The notes: generated by a model from the letters alone, not told the origin. A DNA stretch of 64,000 nt from Rebecca billardiae RCC1528 (GCA_965240325.2 OZ251228.1:1302001-1366000); one strand, 5' to 3'. Shown: positions 29,329-40,664, counted from the stretch's first letter. Numbers and translations are program-made.

Positions 29329-29686
29329 ATGGAGTACTTGTGCGGAGGTGCGCACCGCCACGTCCCCCGGGCCCGTGGTCGCACAGCCTTGGTCACCGCG
29401 CGCGTTCGAGCGCGTGGCGATGAACCCTTTCCCACGCGCCGCACCACCCGCCGCCGCGCCCCATCGCTTCAGAGTGCGGCCTTGTCAACGACATTCAACC
29501 AAACCATCCGATCCGCTGCCGGCAGTGCGGATACCGCATCCTGTACAAGCTGCGCACCAAGCGATGTATGCGCCGCGCTTTGCGCGTGCGCAGCTGCGCT
29601 GTTTTTGGCACCCTGCTCACGCGCGCATGCCGCGCGTGCTTCGTCATGCCCGTGTGTGCGCAGTGATCCAGTTTGAGGCGAGGTGA
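29329..29686 (+). CDS. RPB12: RNA polymerase I/II/III subunit RPB12 (RPABC4)
   Basis: A 44-aa protein spread over three exons: 29329-29347, 29473-29565 and 29664-29686, with GT-AG introns of 125 and 98 bp. The phases match exactly and joining them gives the complete family signature: first zinc pair in MEYLCGECG, second pair in [13 protein letters not shown], the invariant RTKR, and the C-terminus LIQFEAR. Four cysteines bind one zinc ion. In all eukaryotes this small subunit is shared by the three nuclear RNA polymerases. The N-terminus is short, as in the family, where the zinc ribbon begins soon after the start. The gene is easily missed because no single exon is longer than 93 bp. Confidence 0.95.
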
Positions 29687-31109
29687 CGCTCCTGCACCGT
29701 CGGCGAGCCCTAGGGGCTTTTTCAGCGGGGGCGCGCGGAGACCCACCAAAAGCCCTTCGGAGTGCTATCACTATCGTCGAGGACACGAGCTCGGGCTGGT
29801 CGCGCTTGTCACTGTCCATTCTTTCTTCGGCTCGTGGCTCACAGGCTCGCTCAGTCAGTCATGGCCATCACCAGTGGGAGTCCTGACGGAGTGACGGACC
29901 GCGACATGGTCATCGTGACGGACTGACGACTGGCACGTCGGAACGAACGACGAGAATGCTGTTGCCAAAGGTTGTCGTTACAAGAAGTACCGAGCCGGGC
30001 GAGCTGCGCGCCGCGGCGCCGTCGGAAGCCTGGCCGAATCGGACCGTCTAGCGGCACTGGCGCGGTCACTCCGCGCCCGGCCGGGCGGGTGGCCGAGACT
30101 CCGCGACTCCGCGGTATAGGCCAGCGGTAACTGAATCGGCACTGTGACTGAATGGCGGACTGACTGGCCCCGCCGGTCAGTGGCGGGCCGGTCACCGCGT
30201 GACCGTGGCCGGGCGGCGCGGTCAGTGCCGAGTGCGCTGACTCAGTCACCGCCGTGATCCAGTCACTCAGTCTCACACTGACTCGGGCCCGTGGCCGAGT
30301 GCCCCCCGCCCCCGGACGGTGGCACCGTCGGACTCGGACCGTCCGCGTCGCAGACTCTGAGCGCCGGTCACTCCGAGTGCGCGCGCTGCCATCCGGGAGA
30401 CGGTCCCGCCGTCCCGATCTGTCTGTATGACTGTATCATACTGTAGCTACGGTATTTATCGTCGATCTGATGATAGTCGATCTAATCTGAAGCCTTCGCC
30501 GTGCACGGATTCCCGGCGGGCTCACTCCCGACCGAGTCCAAGCAATCCCCGCGCGGCCAGGCCGCGCGGTGGCAGGCTCACTGTGACGGGCGTGGTGACG
30601 GGGCGCGGCCGGGCGGATACTCATATGCCGCCATTATGCGGTCCGTCGTCGCGGGTCCGCGAGTGCGACTGCTGCGCGAGTGCCGGCCACTGACACTGTC
30701 CTACTGACGGGCTACTGGCATCGTACTACTACTCGGCCACGTGACGCCCGGGGCCGGGCACGCGGCCACGAAGCTGTCGAAGCTCGGAAGCTCCTACGGC
30801 TCAGAGGTTACCATCAGCAATCAATTGCGCGCAGATTAAAGCTGCGCTACTAAGTTCTGTACATCATCAGCTGCTAATTAAGTATAAGTCTAGAGTAGTA
30901 CGTAGTAGTAGCAGTAGCAGTAGTAGTAGTACTATGATACGGAAATCTTTCTCATCTAAGATAGACTAATAAGTTACTATTCTAAGGCTAACCGTGAGTT
31001 CGATTACTGCTGCTAGCAGATAATTTCCGCGCGTCTTCATCGTCGTCCGACTAACGTCGAAAAGTCCTAGATGAAGCGCATAGGGCTGGCGTCAGTCAAG
31101 TGGCAAGTG
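29687..31109. other. Spacer without supported gene
   Basis: Frames are short. The part from 29990 to 30420 is GC-rich with many GTCACTGACTG-like words; from about 30790 it becomes AT-rich and contains a TAG/CAG trinucleotide tract at about 30897-30932. Nothing recognised. Confidence 0.5.
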
Positions 31110-32484
31110 CTAAGACTTCGAGTCTCCGCCCTCATCGGGACTCTGCCTCTCGTCCAGGGTCAGCTGATCATCGCCCCCGGCCCCGGCGGGCGCTCGAGAT
31201 AACCGCCGCCGGGCCCGTCGAGGACGAGGCAGCCTGTGGCTGCTAGCAGGCTGCTTTGTCGACGTCGGCGACGGCAGGCCACGATCACCAATGCGGGCAA
31301 AGGCGGTGCCATCGGCCGCTGGCGACTCGGCGAGCGCAGCGTCCATGAGGGCCACCGTGAACAGCTCGCCCCATCCCTTGCTGGGCCCCGAGCAGTGCAC
31401 CCAGCATGGCCAAGATGACTCCCGTGGCGCGTGCCACACCTGGCTGCGGAACGGGCCGCGCGTGGGCGCCAGCGCCTGGCTCAGGTTGAACTCGAGCCGC
31501 GTGCCGCGCACCACGCCACGGTGGGCCATCTTGGGGCACGTCATGAAGAGGTCAGCCATGTGGTCGAAGTGCACGTGCGGCCCTTTGGCGTCGCGGTGGT
31601 ACCCCGCGGCGACGTACGTGTGGATGCACCGCTGGTCGTTCCAGCAATCCGTCTCGTTCCGGTCGGGGCCGGCGTATTGCGGGTCGACGAAGCGCATGCC
31701 CAGCGGGCAGCACCATGTCCACGGCCGCGAGCCGCTCAGTGGCCCCTCCCACTCCGTGCGCATGCGCAGCAGGAAGCGGAGAACGTCGCGCGCGCGCCCG
31801 GCGTACTGCCCGGTGTTGCCGTATCGCAGTGGCGTGGGCGACGGCGGGTACGGGTTGGGCACGTGCTGCAGCGCGACCAGCCGCAGCAGCGAGTCGTAAG
31901 GCCACATGTGGAACTCGGCCGCATGCACGATGCCACCGCCAAGCGCGTTGAATTTGGCCGTGAGCTCAGCGCGGTCGCACATGAGGTAGGCGTCGGTGCA
32001 GTCGGCGAAGAAAACGAGCGAGTCCGGATGGATCGCCCCGGAAGACAAGACGTTGTACACCCTGGCGCACCGGGAGGAAAGACGGGAGGAGAGACGGCTG
32101 GCGGTGTCAGGGCAGCGCACAGCGGCGCAAGCGGACGCTCGACCGCCGGCGTCGGGCGGCGCACCAGATGTACTTGTCCATCAAGAAGAAGGAGTGGGAC
32201 GTGAGCTTCTGCGCGCAAAACGGGCTCCGCAGGCATTCCTTTTGCCGTCGAGACTGGCCGGGGAACTCGTCCTCTGCACTCAAGTGGCCGATCACATAGT
32301 CGAGCGATGCTCGCTCGAGCGAGAAGAGCAGCGGCGCGCACTGCTCCCGCCAGTCCGGCTTGTCGAAGTAGGTGAGAGTGACGATGGAAGGCTCGCGAGA
32401 GAGCGAGCGCGTGGAGTGCAGGATCACGCCCGTGGCGACACGCGCGAGCACGTCGACGACGAGCGCAAGCGTCGACATGGTCAA
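31110..32484 (-). CDS. PLOD/procollagen-type glycosyltransferase-domain protein
   Basis: Two exons, 32484-32165 and 32061-31110, separated by a 103-bp GT-AG intron; the joined frame reads FFLMDKYIWVYNVL across the junction and encodes about 423 aa. A hydrophobic N-terminus suggests a signal or anchor. The glycosyltransferase domain resembles that of lysyl hydroxylases/PLOD: VTLTYFDKPDW, a KL-to-Y helix, LVFFADCTDAYL with the D-x-x-D metal site (Asp127, Asp130; DSYD in PLOD), KFNALGGGIVHAAEFHMWP, YGNTGQYAGRARDVLRF for the acceptor-loop NSG-x-x-G block, and WNDQRCIHTYV for DDQ. No hydroxylase domain follows. It probably transfers a sugar in the ER/Golgi; the acceptor is unknown. Confidence 0.78.
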
Positions 32485-32554
32485 GTTCAGGTCGGCCGGT
32501 GCCGCGCATCCGCCGCCATCGTTCTCCGTTGACTGTTACGACATATTGTAGCTA

Positions 32555-33153
32555 CAGGCAATCGCGGGCATTAATTAAGGCCAGCTGTCACGTTAAGAAA
32601 CTGGGGCTTACTATCTGCGGATCTGGCCTAGAAACTGAGACTAGCGATTGGCTGGTTCGCTATACGCACAGTCCCACTAAGAAAGCGAGACTACGCGTAC
32701 ATCCTCAACCGGCGGCCGGCGACCCAGGCCGGCACTGCCGCTCGCACGGTGCGGCGCGCACCTAGGCCTAGCCAGCTAGCCTGTGGACTCCACTAGTCAC
32801 GTCATCAGCGCCCTTCTGACCACTGGCAGTGCGCCGGCATCCTGCAACATACGTGTAATGCCATATTTGCTCCAAAGGTGGCCAACTGTTTTCTTCGTCG
32901 GCCTCGCCCGGGCCGGGCCTAAAGACTCAGCGGGGGGCTCTGCCGTCTGCCCCCCGCGCTGCGGCACTCGGCGCTGCGCCCCCGCCGCGCTGCTTATTGC
33001 CCCAGCCTGCTGCGAGGCGGGCGCGGACCCTGGGAAACTGAGACTCCGCCGCAGGCGCTCGGGCTAGGACCGAAACGCCTTAAGAAATAACCGAGAATAG
33101 CCGTGGGATCTCTCATCTCTATGACTTTTGTATTGCCCCTCGATTGTACTCTG
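32555..33153 (+). mobile_element. Non-autonomous TIR element (MITE-like), copy 2
   Basis: Diverged copy of the element at 1349-1868, in the opposite orientation. The left end, CAGGCAATCGCGGGCA at 32555, is well kept; the right end (ATTGCCCCTCGATTGTACTCTG) is degraded. TA flanks both ends (32553-32554 and 33154-33155). The blocks CTGTCACGTTAAGAAACTGG, ATCTGCGGATCTGGCCTAGA and AGACTCAGCGGGGGGCTCTG occur in the same order as in copy 1. No transposase frame. Confidence 0.8.
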
Positions 33154-33778
33154 TATGGTCTTTCCAATCGGGACCATGAAATTGTCCGAAGGAAAAAAAA
33201 GCCGTGCCGTGTCCGAAAGCTGTCGATCTAGAAGAACGGCCTTTATAATAATATATTTTATATTTAAAAACGCAATAATAGTAAATCGTCCCGACCAAGT
33301 TTCGTCATCCTGGCGGGGAGGCCTCCACGCCCCCCGCGTTCGCAATAGGTCCTCATACAACAATGTTCGGGCTCGGGCTGGGGGGAAAGCACGGGGGGCT
33401 CTCAAGACGGCGGGAACGGAACGATGACCCCGGTGAGCCAAGGTTTCGTCGCAGATCGATTTATAATGAGCGTGTGGCGTGACCTGCTGCGCCGGCGTCG
33501 CCACGGCGCCCGGGCAGCGTGATGACACTGGTAGCCGCTGCCGAGTCAAGACCGCATGCAGCCCGGGCACGCCGGGGTCATCGCGCTGCGCATCCCACCC
33601 AGCGGGCCGGCCCCCGGCCCGACGGCCGGCACACAGGTGCGGTGCCGAGCAGGCTGGAGACCTGGCCCCCGCAACCTGTGACACATGGCGTGGCGACTCA
33701 GTGATGACTGACAGGCGAGCCGGAGCACCCCTGACAGCGGCTGACAGCGAGCCGAGTGAGGGCCGCCAAGCGGAGCCG
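33154..33778. other. Spacer with AT-rich core
   Basis: An AT-rich stretch lies at about 33235-33290. AGGTTTCGTCGCAGAT occurs at 33441 and again at 34804, a short dispersed match. No gene. Confidence 0.5.
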
Positions 33779-34754
33779 TCAGGCGCCAAGCTGCAGCGGG
33801 CCAGTAGGGCCGGAACGCGCGCTATGCCCCCAGGGCAGGGCAGTACCATTTGGTCCGGCCGCTCCGTGCACGAGCACAAGAGGTGTCGGCCTGCCCCCGC
33901 ATGCATCCGAGCTGCCGATGCAGCCCCTGCCTGCCGCCTTCGCCGCCTCAGCAACCTCCCTGGCCGCACGCTCAGCTGCTGGCTCATCACAGACCTCTCG
34001 CGCCCGAGCAGCCCAGGCCGCCTTGGCCGCCTCAGCGACGCGCTCCTCCATGAGCCGCATCTCGGCTTTGTGATGATTGTCGGACCACGCGTGCAAGATG
34101 ATTTGCAGCCAGGTACGTCTCGTGCGCCCTCATCGCCTCGCCATGCGCCAGCACACGCTCAGGCGCACCCAGCGGCGGCATCGGATACGAAGCATCCTCG
34201 TACGCCAGGCGCGCGGCCTCGCTGTCGTACTCGGCGACGACATAGGAGCACTCGCCGACCGGGTACGACTGGTATGACGCGTTCAGGTAGGAGGCATCTG
34301 CCAGCCGGCGCTCAGCGGAGACAGATTCGGCCGATGCAAGGCGCGTTCTTTGTGCTGCACGGCTGGCAGTGCTCAACGATGGCGGCGAGAGCCGGACCAC
34401 CGCGCCGACACGGCAGCCGGAGGCGCGCCCGCTCTGACCACCGAACGAGCGCGTCGCCACAGCCCCGGCGTCGAGCGGCTCGCGGTCCTAGACGACGAGC
34501 ACCTTCTCGCCGACGAGCTCGAGCGCGGCACAGGTGTGCTGCTCGCAGATGTAACACACATCAGCGTCCGCGACGCTGCCCGCAGTGGGGCTAGCCACCA
34601 CGAGACTCGCGTCGGCGCGGCATGCGAGAAGCCGACGAAGCTCAGCAGCGCGCGCGCCCTCGATCTTGTTCATCGGGCGCCCTCTGACGTACACGCCGGT
34701 CGGCACTGGATCCCAGTCGGGCGCGGTAGTATAGGAATCTGGGTCGTAACACAC
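33779..34754 (-). pseudogene. Fragmented reading frames, possible decayed or intron-split gene
   Basis: Three minus-strand blocks look protein-like but lie in different frames: 34754-34488 (CYDPDSYTTAPDW through a CYICEQHTC motif), about 34320-34100 (RRLADASYLNASYQSYPVGE and YVVAEYDSEAARLAYEDASY, an ASY-rich stretch), and about 34096-33850 (an Ala/Glu-rich helix, MRLMEERVAEAAKAAWAARA). A donor in GAGAAG/GTGCTC and an acceptor before CGCCGGCTGGC would join the first two; I found no clean junction to the third. I cannot tell a multi-exon gene from a remnant, and no family is recognised. Confidence 0.35.
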
Positions 34755-35125
34755 GCACTGCTATGGGCCTTGAGGCGTGCGCGGACCAATCGGCTTCGAG
34801 CCCAGGTTTCGTCGCAGATGCGGTTTGAGCAAAGGACTATCAAATACCGTTTGAGAGCATCGATCCTGATACTATTATACATATATATGAGTGAGTAACC
34901 AGTAACCACTAGCTATGACTTCAGTCGAAAAATGTGTGACATTACTCACATGATATATATATATATATTTCCAGTTGCTCCTGGAATACGCTCGCGAATT
35001 CACGACAGAATCTGGTACACGTTACATTCCGCTCGCGGTCGCGGGTCGTCCTTGGCGGTTTCGATCGGGGTCAGGTGCGACGTTGTCGTCGGCGTTGCCC
35101 CCTTCTTTTCAAGCTGGTGCCTGCC
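34755..35125. other. Upstream region of the RTX-like gene
   Basis: AT-rich with a short (AT)n tract at about 34952-34968; probably includes the promoter of the gene at 35126. No other feature. Confidence 0.45.
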
Positions 35126-36573
35126 ATGCGCACGATCACCTCCCTCGTCGCGGTCGTCCTCTCGTCTGCGGTGCTGTGCGAGGCCTTCCACTACTACGGT
35201 CCCGATGACAGCGTGGATCTGCCTGCCGGCGAGGATGCGACGTCTCTGCAACCCTATCCATCCCTCACCGAGAACTTCTACGCGGCGCCGGACGGTGCCG
35301 AACAGGTTCACGTGTTTGGCGGCAACTCCGGGCGAGGCTACGCCGGCTACGCCGGCGGAGACGTGGAGAACGTCATCTTCGGCAGCGCCGGCGACGATCG
35401 GCTGATAGGAGGAAGTGCTTGGGATGTGGATTATGACCGATATGTAGCAGCCGGCGACGTGGTGAACCGCCTCTACGGCGAGGCCGGCAACGACGACATA
35501 AGCGGCGGGGGTAATGGCGTGCTCGCGGGCGGGCCCGTGGTGGTGAAGAATTACCTGTATGGTGTGATGCGCGCATGTGCCACCCTGCGCCGCCCATGTG
35601 TGCCGCCTGCTGTCTGACTGGTTCTGAGCTGTTTTTCGCGCGACGTTCTCACTGCAGAATCAATGCACCCAACCAACCAGCAACTGATCTCCCTCACGCC
35701 CCTTATGCTGGTGCCTGGCAGGTGGTGACGGCGACGACACCCTGACGAGTGGTGAATCGTCTTCGTCCTCTGGGCTCGGAAACGGGGTCTACAACTACAT
35801 CTTCGGTGCGTACTGCTGCTATTGCCACCACCGGACTGCTATGTGTCCTGCACACTCGCCGCCTGTCTGTGCCTCCTGCGTATCCTGCTTAGCAGCAGTG
35901 GTGCTGCTGATGAATGAAGCGTGGCACGTGCATGGCATTCATTGACTCGCGTGTGCTGCGCGCGCGCTCGATCGGGACCATGGATGCCGCGCCGCCGCGC
36001 AGGTGGTAACGGCCAAGACTATGTGGACGCAACATTTTCGAATTATTGGTCTTACTCTTACAGTACTCTACTACTGGGGACCCGTCATTCGTGTACGTCG
36101 CTGGCGACGGTGAAGTGGATGTTGTGCGTGCGGATGACGGCTATTATGACTACATCCGCGCCGACCTGAACGACGTTATCTACCATGACATTGGTATTGA
36201 CACGCTTGTGCGGGTCTCTCCTACTCCCACTCCAAGTCCCACGCCAGAGCCCACGCCAGAGCCCACGCCAGAGCCCACGCCAGAGCCCACGCCAGAGCCC
36301 ACCACGCCAGAGCTCACGCCAGAGCCCACGCCAGAGCCCACCACGCCAGAGCCCACGCCAGAGCCCACGCCCAAGGACCACCATGTCTGTCCAGAGGGAT
36401 GTGTGCCGACACCCCATGAAGCTTCTGGCCGGCGCCTGCGTGCTCAAGGCCCCGGCGACGACGCTCACGCTCGACGGGCACTTCTCTTCGGGTCGTTCAA
36501 CATCAAGAGCCCTTCAGATTCGCAGGCGCCGATCAGCTGCCCTGCTGGGTGCCAACCGGTCGCGCAGCAGTGA
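35126..36573 (+). CDS. Secreted protein with RTX-like calcium-binding repeats and PT-rich stalk
   Basis: Predicted exons 35126-35561, 35722-35805, 36003-36022 and 36064-36573 (about 349 aa). A clear signal peptide (MRTITSLVAVVLSSAVLCEA) is followed by glycine/aspartate nonapeptides of the haemolysin-type calcium-binding kind: GSAGDDRLIGG, GEAGNDDISGG, GGDGDDTLTSG and GGNGQD. Both larger introns interrupt the same place, the codon between G and G of an (F/Y)G-GxGxD unit, in phase 1. The last intron (36023-36063, 41 bp) and the 20-bp exon before it are less certain. The second half has an (EPTP)n stalk and a Cys-x3-Cys tail (CPEGC, CPAGC). Calcium-dependent folding outside the cell is expected; nothing indicates a membrane-damaging domain, so I do not call it a toxin. 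Confidence 0.7.
36225..36371 (+). repeat. 12-bp coding minisatellite (PTPE repeats)
   Basis: About twelve copies of CCAGAGCCCACG, some with an extra ACC triplet, encode the Pro-Thr-Pro-Glu stalk of the RTX-like protein. Unit and indel lengths are multiples of three, so the frame is kept. Confidence 0.95.
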
Positions 36574-37087
36574 CAGCCACACTGTCGATCGATGCAGCGG
36601 GGATGCCGCGACTCCCCGGCAGCCCCAGAATAGTCTCGGGCCCACTGAGCGGCCGGTGTGCGGCCCCGAGTAGTAGTCACACTCCCGCACGGCACGGCGA
36701 CTGACGCCACCGTCCCGGACCGGCTCCGCGGGCTCCGGGAGGCGGCCGGCCGGGCCCGCGGGACCGCGGCGGGACCAGTGTCCAGTGCACCGGCCGTCAC
36801 GGTACTGAGTCTGAGTCACTGGTCCGAGACATAATACCGTAACCGGGCGCCGCACCGCAGCACGCGCCGCAGCCGGCCGCCGAGTCTTAATTCAGATTCA
36901 GAGTCCGAGCAGATGATCGCGCATTCATTCTGCCGCCTGCCGATAGTCATAGTATGATATCAGGCGCGTCAGTAGTAGTCGACCATATATTTTCGGATCT
37001 ACTCGACAGAATAATGACGACGATGATGCGCTGGCATCACGGCAACGGGCGACCTGCTGGTACTTAGACTATATATACCGGCCTACG
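36574..37087. other. Convergent spacer
   Basis: Lies between the ends of the RTX-like gene (plus) and the NT-C2 gene (minus). GC-rich up to about 36800, then AT-richer. No gene. Confidence 0.5.
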
Positions 37088-40000
37088 CTACTTGACGGCG
37101 TCGGTGCTGCCGTCGGCCATCGAGCTGTCGGAACGTGAAGCCTGCTGCGCCTGTGGGGCACGCGCGTGCACGCGCGCAAGAGCTCACAGTCAGCGTCTAA
37201 ACAGCCACACACCCTGCTGCTCGGCGGGCGGACACGTCACGAGCGCGCGCACAGCGCAGGCCGCGGCGCAGGGCGCTGGTGCGAGCGAGGGGCAAGGCGG
37301 CGGCGGCGAGGCGCGAGGCGGCGCGCAAGGGGCGGTGCGCGGCGCGGCGCGCACCTGGGCGAGCTGGACCTCCAGGCTCGTCAGGTGGCGCGCGAGGCTG
37401 AGCGTGCGCTCGCGCCCGCGCTGCTGCTCCTTGTGCCGCTCCTTCAGGCTGCGCCGCATCGCCTCCGCCTCGCGCTCGGCGGCCGCGCGCGCCTCCGCGG
37501 CCGTGCGCGCCTGCGCCTCGCATCGAGCGAGCTCGGTGCTGAGGCAGTGCGCCACGGCGGTGGCCACGGCGCTCGAGCGCAGCTCGCCGAACACGTCGAC
37601 GGCCGCGCCGAGGCCGGCGTCCCCCGACGCAGCGGCCACGTGCCTGCGCGCGCGCACGCCCACGCACGCCGACGGTAGGCGGCGTCGACGGCACGCGGCG
37701 GTGGTCGCGGCGCGGCGCGGTGTGAGCGCGCGGCCGGTGGCGCGCGCGCGTGCGCGGGCGGAGGCGGGCGCGGTGGCGCGGCGGCAGCGCAGGCGAGGCG
37801 CGGGCGCACGGCCGCGCCGGTGCGCCGCGCGCGCACCTGCGCAGCTGCGCGTTCTCGCCCATCAGCGCCGCGTGCATGGCTCGCAAGGCGCTCGCGTCCG
37901 CCGCGCCGTCCGCGCCCGCCGCGCCGCCAGCCGGCGGCAGCGAAGCAGGCAGCGGCGGCAGCGATGCCGCCGAGCCTTCGGGGCCCGCGAGCAGCGCGGC
38001 CGCGGAGGCGCGCAGCGCGTCGATGGCCGCGAGCGCCTCCGCCTGCTTGCGCTCGGCCATCGCCACCTCCTTCTCACTCGGCAACTCCGCGCCAGCGCCG
38101 CCGCCGCCGCCGGAGCCCGCGCCGCCGCCCGCCGCGCGCGCGCGCACGAAAGTGTATGAGCCAAGTGCCACGCGCGCGCCGCCGACCGTTTTGAGCCGCA
38201 TGTTCGCGCCCGAGAGGAGGCGCGCGACGGAGGGCGCGAGGAGGTACGCCGCGGTGAAGTACGCCGCGGCGAGCTCGAAGTGCCCGTGCGAGTTCGCCAC
38301 CTTCGCCTCCGCGTGCAGCTCGTCGGCCGCGTGCGCGAGCGCGGCGGCGCGCGCGGCGGCCTCGCCGCTCCGGCCGACTCCAGCGCTCGCCGCCGCCTCC
38401 ATCGCCACCTCCGCCATCGCCGCATCCGTCCGCTCGGCGGCGCGCTCGACGAGGAAGGCGAGCGCGGGCGGCGGCGCGCCCGCGCCCCCGCCGTCCCCAC
38501 CGAGCTGCGCCTCGCCCACCCAGTCCGCGCCGAACGTGTGCAGCAGCCCGAGAGTCGCTGAGAGCTGCGAGCGCACGCGCGACAGCGCGCGCGTCGCGTC
38601 GGCCGCGCGCGCCCGCTCGGCCGCGGCGCGCGCCTCCGAGTCGGCCTCGCGCACCGCCGCGTCGGCGCGCGCGGCGCGGAGGGCGGCGAGCTCGGCGGCG
38701 AGCTGCTCGCACCGCGCGGCCAGCGCGTCCGCCGAGCGCTGCCGCTCCTCCTCCTCCTCACGCAGACGGTCGCCGGCCGCGGCAACGCCCGCAGCGGCCG
38801 CGTGCGCGCGCGCGGCCGCGCCGCCGGCCGCGTGCGCGCCCGCCTCGGCCGCGCGCGCGCGGGCGAGCGCGCTTTCGAGCGAGGTCTCGGCGGCGCGCAG
38901 CTTGGCGCTCAGCGCGGCGACCTGCTCGGCGGCGGAGGCCGCGCCGTCGGCCTCGGCGCCCGCCGCCTCCGCCGCCGCCCGCTCCACAGCCGACGCGCGC
39001 GCCTCCGCGGTCGCGGCGCGCGCCTCCGCCGCGCCCGCGCGTGCCTCGGCCGCAGCCGCGCGCTCGTCCGAGCCGGCCGCCCAGCGCTCGGCGGCGTCAC
39101 GGGCCTCGACGGCGGCGCGCGCCTCCGCGCGCGCCGCCTCGAGCGCCGAGGACGCCTCGGCGAGCTGCCGCCGCGTGCCCTCGAGCTGTGAGGCCATTCT
39201 CTCGGCCGCCTGCGCCCGCCCGGACTCCCCGGACTCGGAGCCCTCGCGCGCGGCGGCGTCACGCGCGGCCGCGGCCGCGGCGGAGGCGGCCGCCGCTGTC
39301 TCCCGCAGCGTTCGCGCCTCCTCCATCGCCTCGTCGCGCTCGGCGGCGGCGCGGCGCACGCGCTCCGTCGTCTGCGCACGCTCGGACGCAAGCTGAGCCT
39401 GCACCGCAGACAACTGCTCGCGCGCCGCGCGCGCCTCGGCCGCCGCCTCGTCCCGCTCCGCCGCGGCCGCGGCCGCGAAGGCGGCAGCGCCGGTCGACGT
39501 CTGCGTGTCCGTGCCGCTGGGCGCGGCGGAGCCGGGCTTCGCCGCCGCCGAGGGCGCGGCGGCGGGATCAGCCGCGGCCGCGGCGCTCGGCTCGGCGCGC
39601 CGCGTCGCGCCGCGCCTGCCAAATGACGCCGCGCGCGCCAGCGCGCCGAGCACGCCGCCGGCGGCGGCCCCCTGCGCCCCGGCTGTCGCCGCCCCGCTTG
39701 CCAGCGCGCCGCCCCGCGCCGCGCCAGCCGAGGGCGTGGGGCTGCTGCCTGCGTCGGATGGCACCGAGCGGTTGTCAGACTCACGCGGCGTGCGCTTTCC
39801 AGACTGGCGCGGCGTGCGGCCCGAGCCGGACCAGTCCTGGAGGGACGAGCTCGAGCCGAGCGACGCGAGCGACGCGTCCGAGCCGTACCCGCTGAGCGCG
39901 CCGCTGCCGCCGCCGCCGCCGCCCCGCGCGCTCGCCGAGCCGCCCTCCGCTGAGCCCTGGCCGTCAAGTGGCGCGGCGTAATTCTGAAGCCAGCGCGAGG

Positions 40001-40664
40001 AGAGCGTGGCGCGCAGCGTGCCCACGGGCGCCATCGCGCCAGCCTCGCGCATGAGCGGCAGCTCCACCTCGTCCGTGCTCGGCGTCACGCGCGCGTGCGC
40101 CGCCAGGTCGAGCGTCGCGCGGCAGAGCGGCACGAGCTTGCGCCGGCCGCCGGCGACCTGCGCGATGGCGATCGTGATCGTGGCCTCCTTGCCCTCGAAG
40201 GCGGCGTGGCGGTCGGCGTCGCGGTAGAGCGTGCACAGCATCTGCATCGGGGAGCCATCCAGCTTCGTCTCGCCCCCTGCGCACGCGAACTCGCGCGACT
40301 GCGCGCGCGCGCAGCCACACGCAGCGCGTGTGCGCGCCTCAGCCGCGGGTCCCGCCGCTGCCGCGCGCGCGGGCGCGCACGCACCTCGGCCACCTTGCTC
40401 CCGCGCTTCCAGATGATTTGGAGCGAGGCGTTCGCGGGCAGCGTGTGCAGCACCTCACGCTCGAACGAGAGCGACATCGGCCGCAGGCAGTATTGGTACT
40501 TGAATGCTCTGCGCGCGCGCGGCGCACGCCGACGCAAACGCGCCGCGGCGGCCTCGGTTGGCGGTGGCGGTGCAGCGCGGCTCGGGCGGTGGTAGGGCGC
40601 GCGCGCACGCGGAGCACGCGCACGGCGCGCACCCTTTGCCGCCCTTCTTCACCCATTTGTGCAT
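37088..40664 (-). CDS. NT-C2 domain (EEIG1/EHBP1-type) coiled-coil protein
   Basis: Five exons by phase-consistent GT-AG junctions: 40664-40633, 40508-40385, 40298-37837, 37643-37355 and 37150-37088, giving about 989 aa. The first three exons encode an N-terminal C2-like domain: MHKWVKKGGK, FKYQYCLRPMSLSF, LQIIWKRGSKVAE, TITIAIAQVAGGRRKLVPLC, LPLMREAGAMAPVGTLRATL. In EEIG1/EHBP1 relatives this domain links membranes to the cytoskeleton. The rest is a very Ala/Arg/Glu-rich coiled coil (about 230-620 and after 870) with Gly/Ser-rich linkers, plus a central segment (ADELHAEAKVANSHGHFELA) that resembles a helical repeat. The last exon ends in DGSTDAVK. The acceptor of exon 3 is chosen for phase; an alternative lies 22 bp downstream. 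Role unknown beyond a likely scaffold. Confidence 0.75.

Noticed and set aside
35126-36573. Calling the RTX-like protein a haemolysin-type toxin
   Set aside because: Only calcium-binding repeats and a Pro/Thr stalk are present; there is no pore-forming, acyltransferase-target or other effector domain.
37750-39396. 548-codon Ala/Ser-rich frame on the plus strand
   Set aside because: Antisense to the coiled-coil exon of the NT-C2 gene; an artefact of GC-rich third positions.
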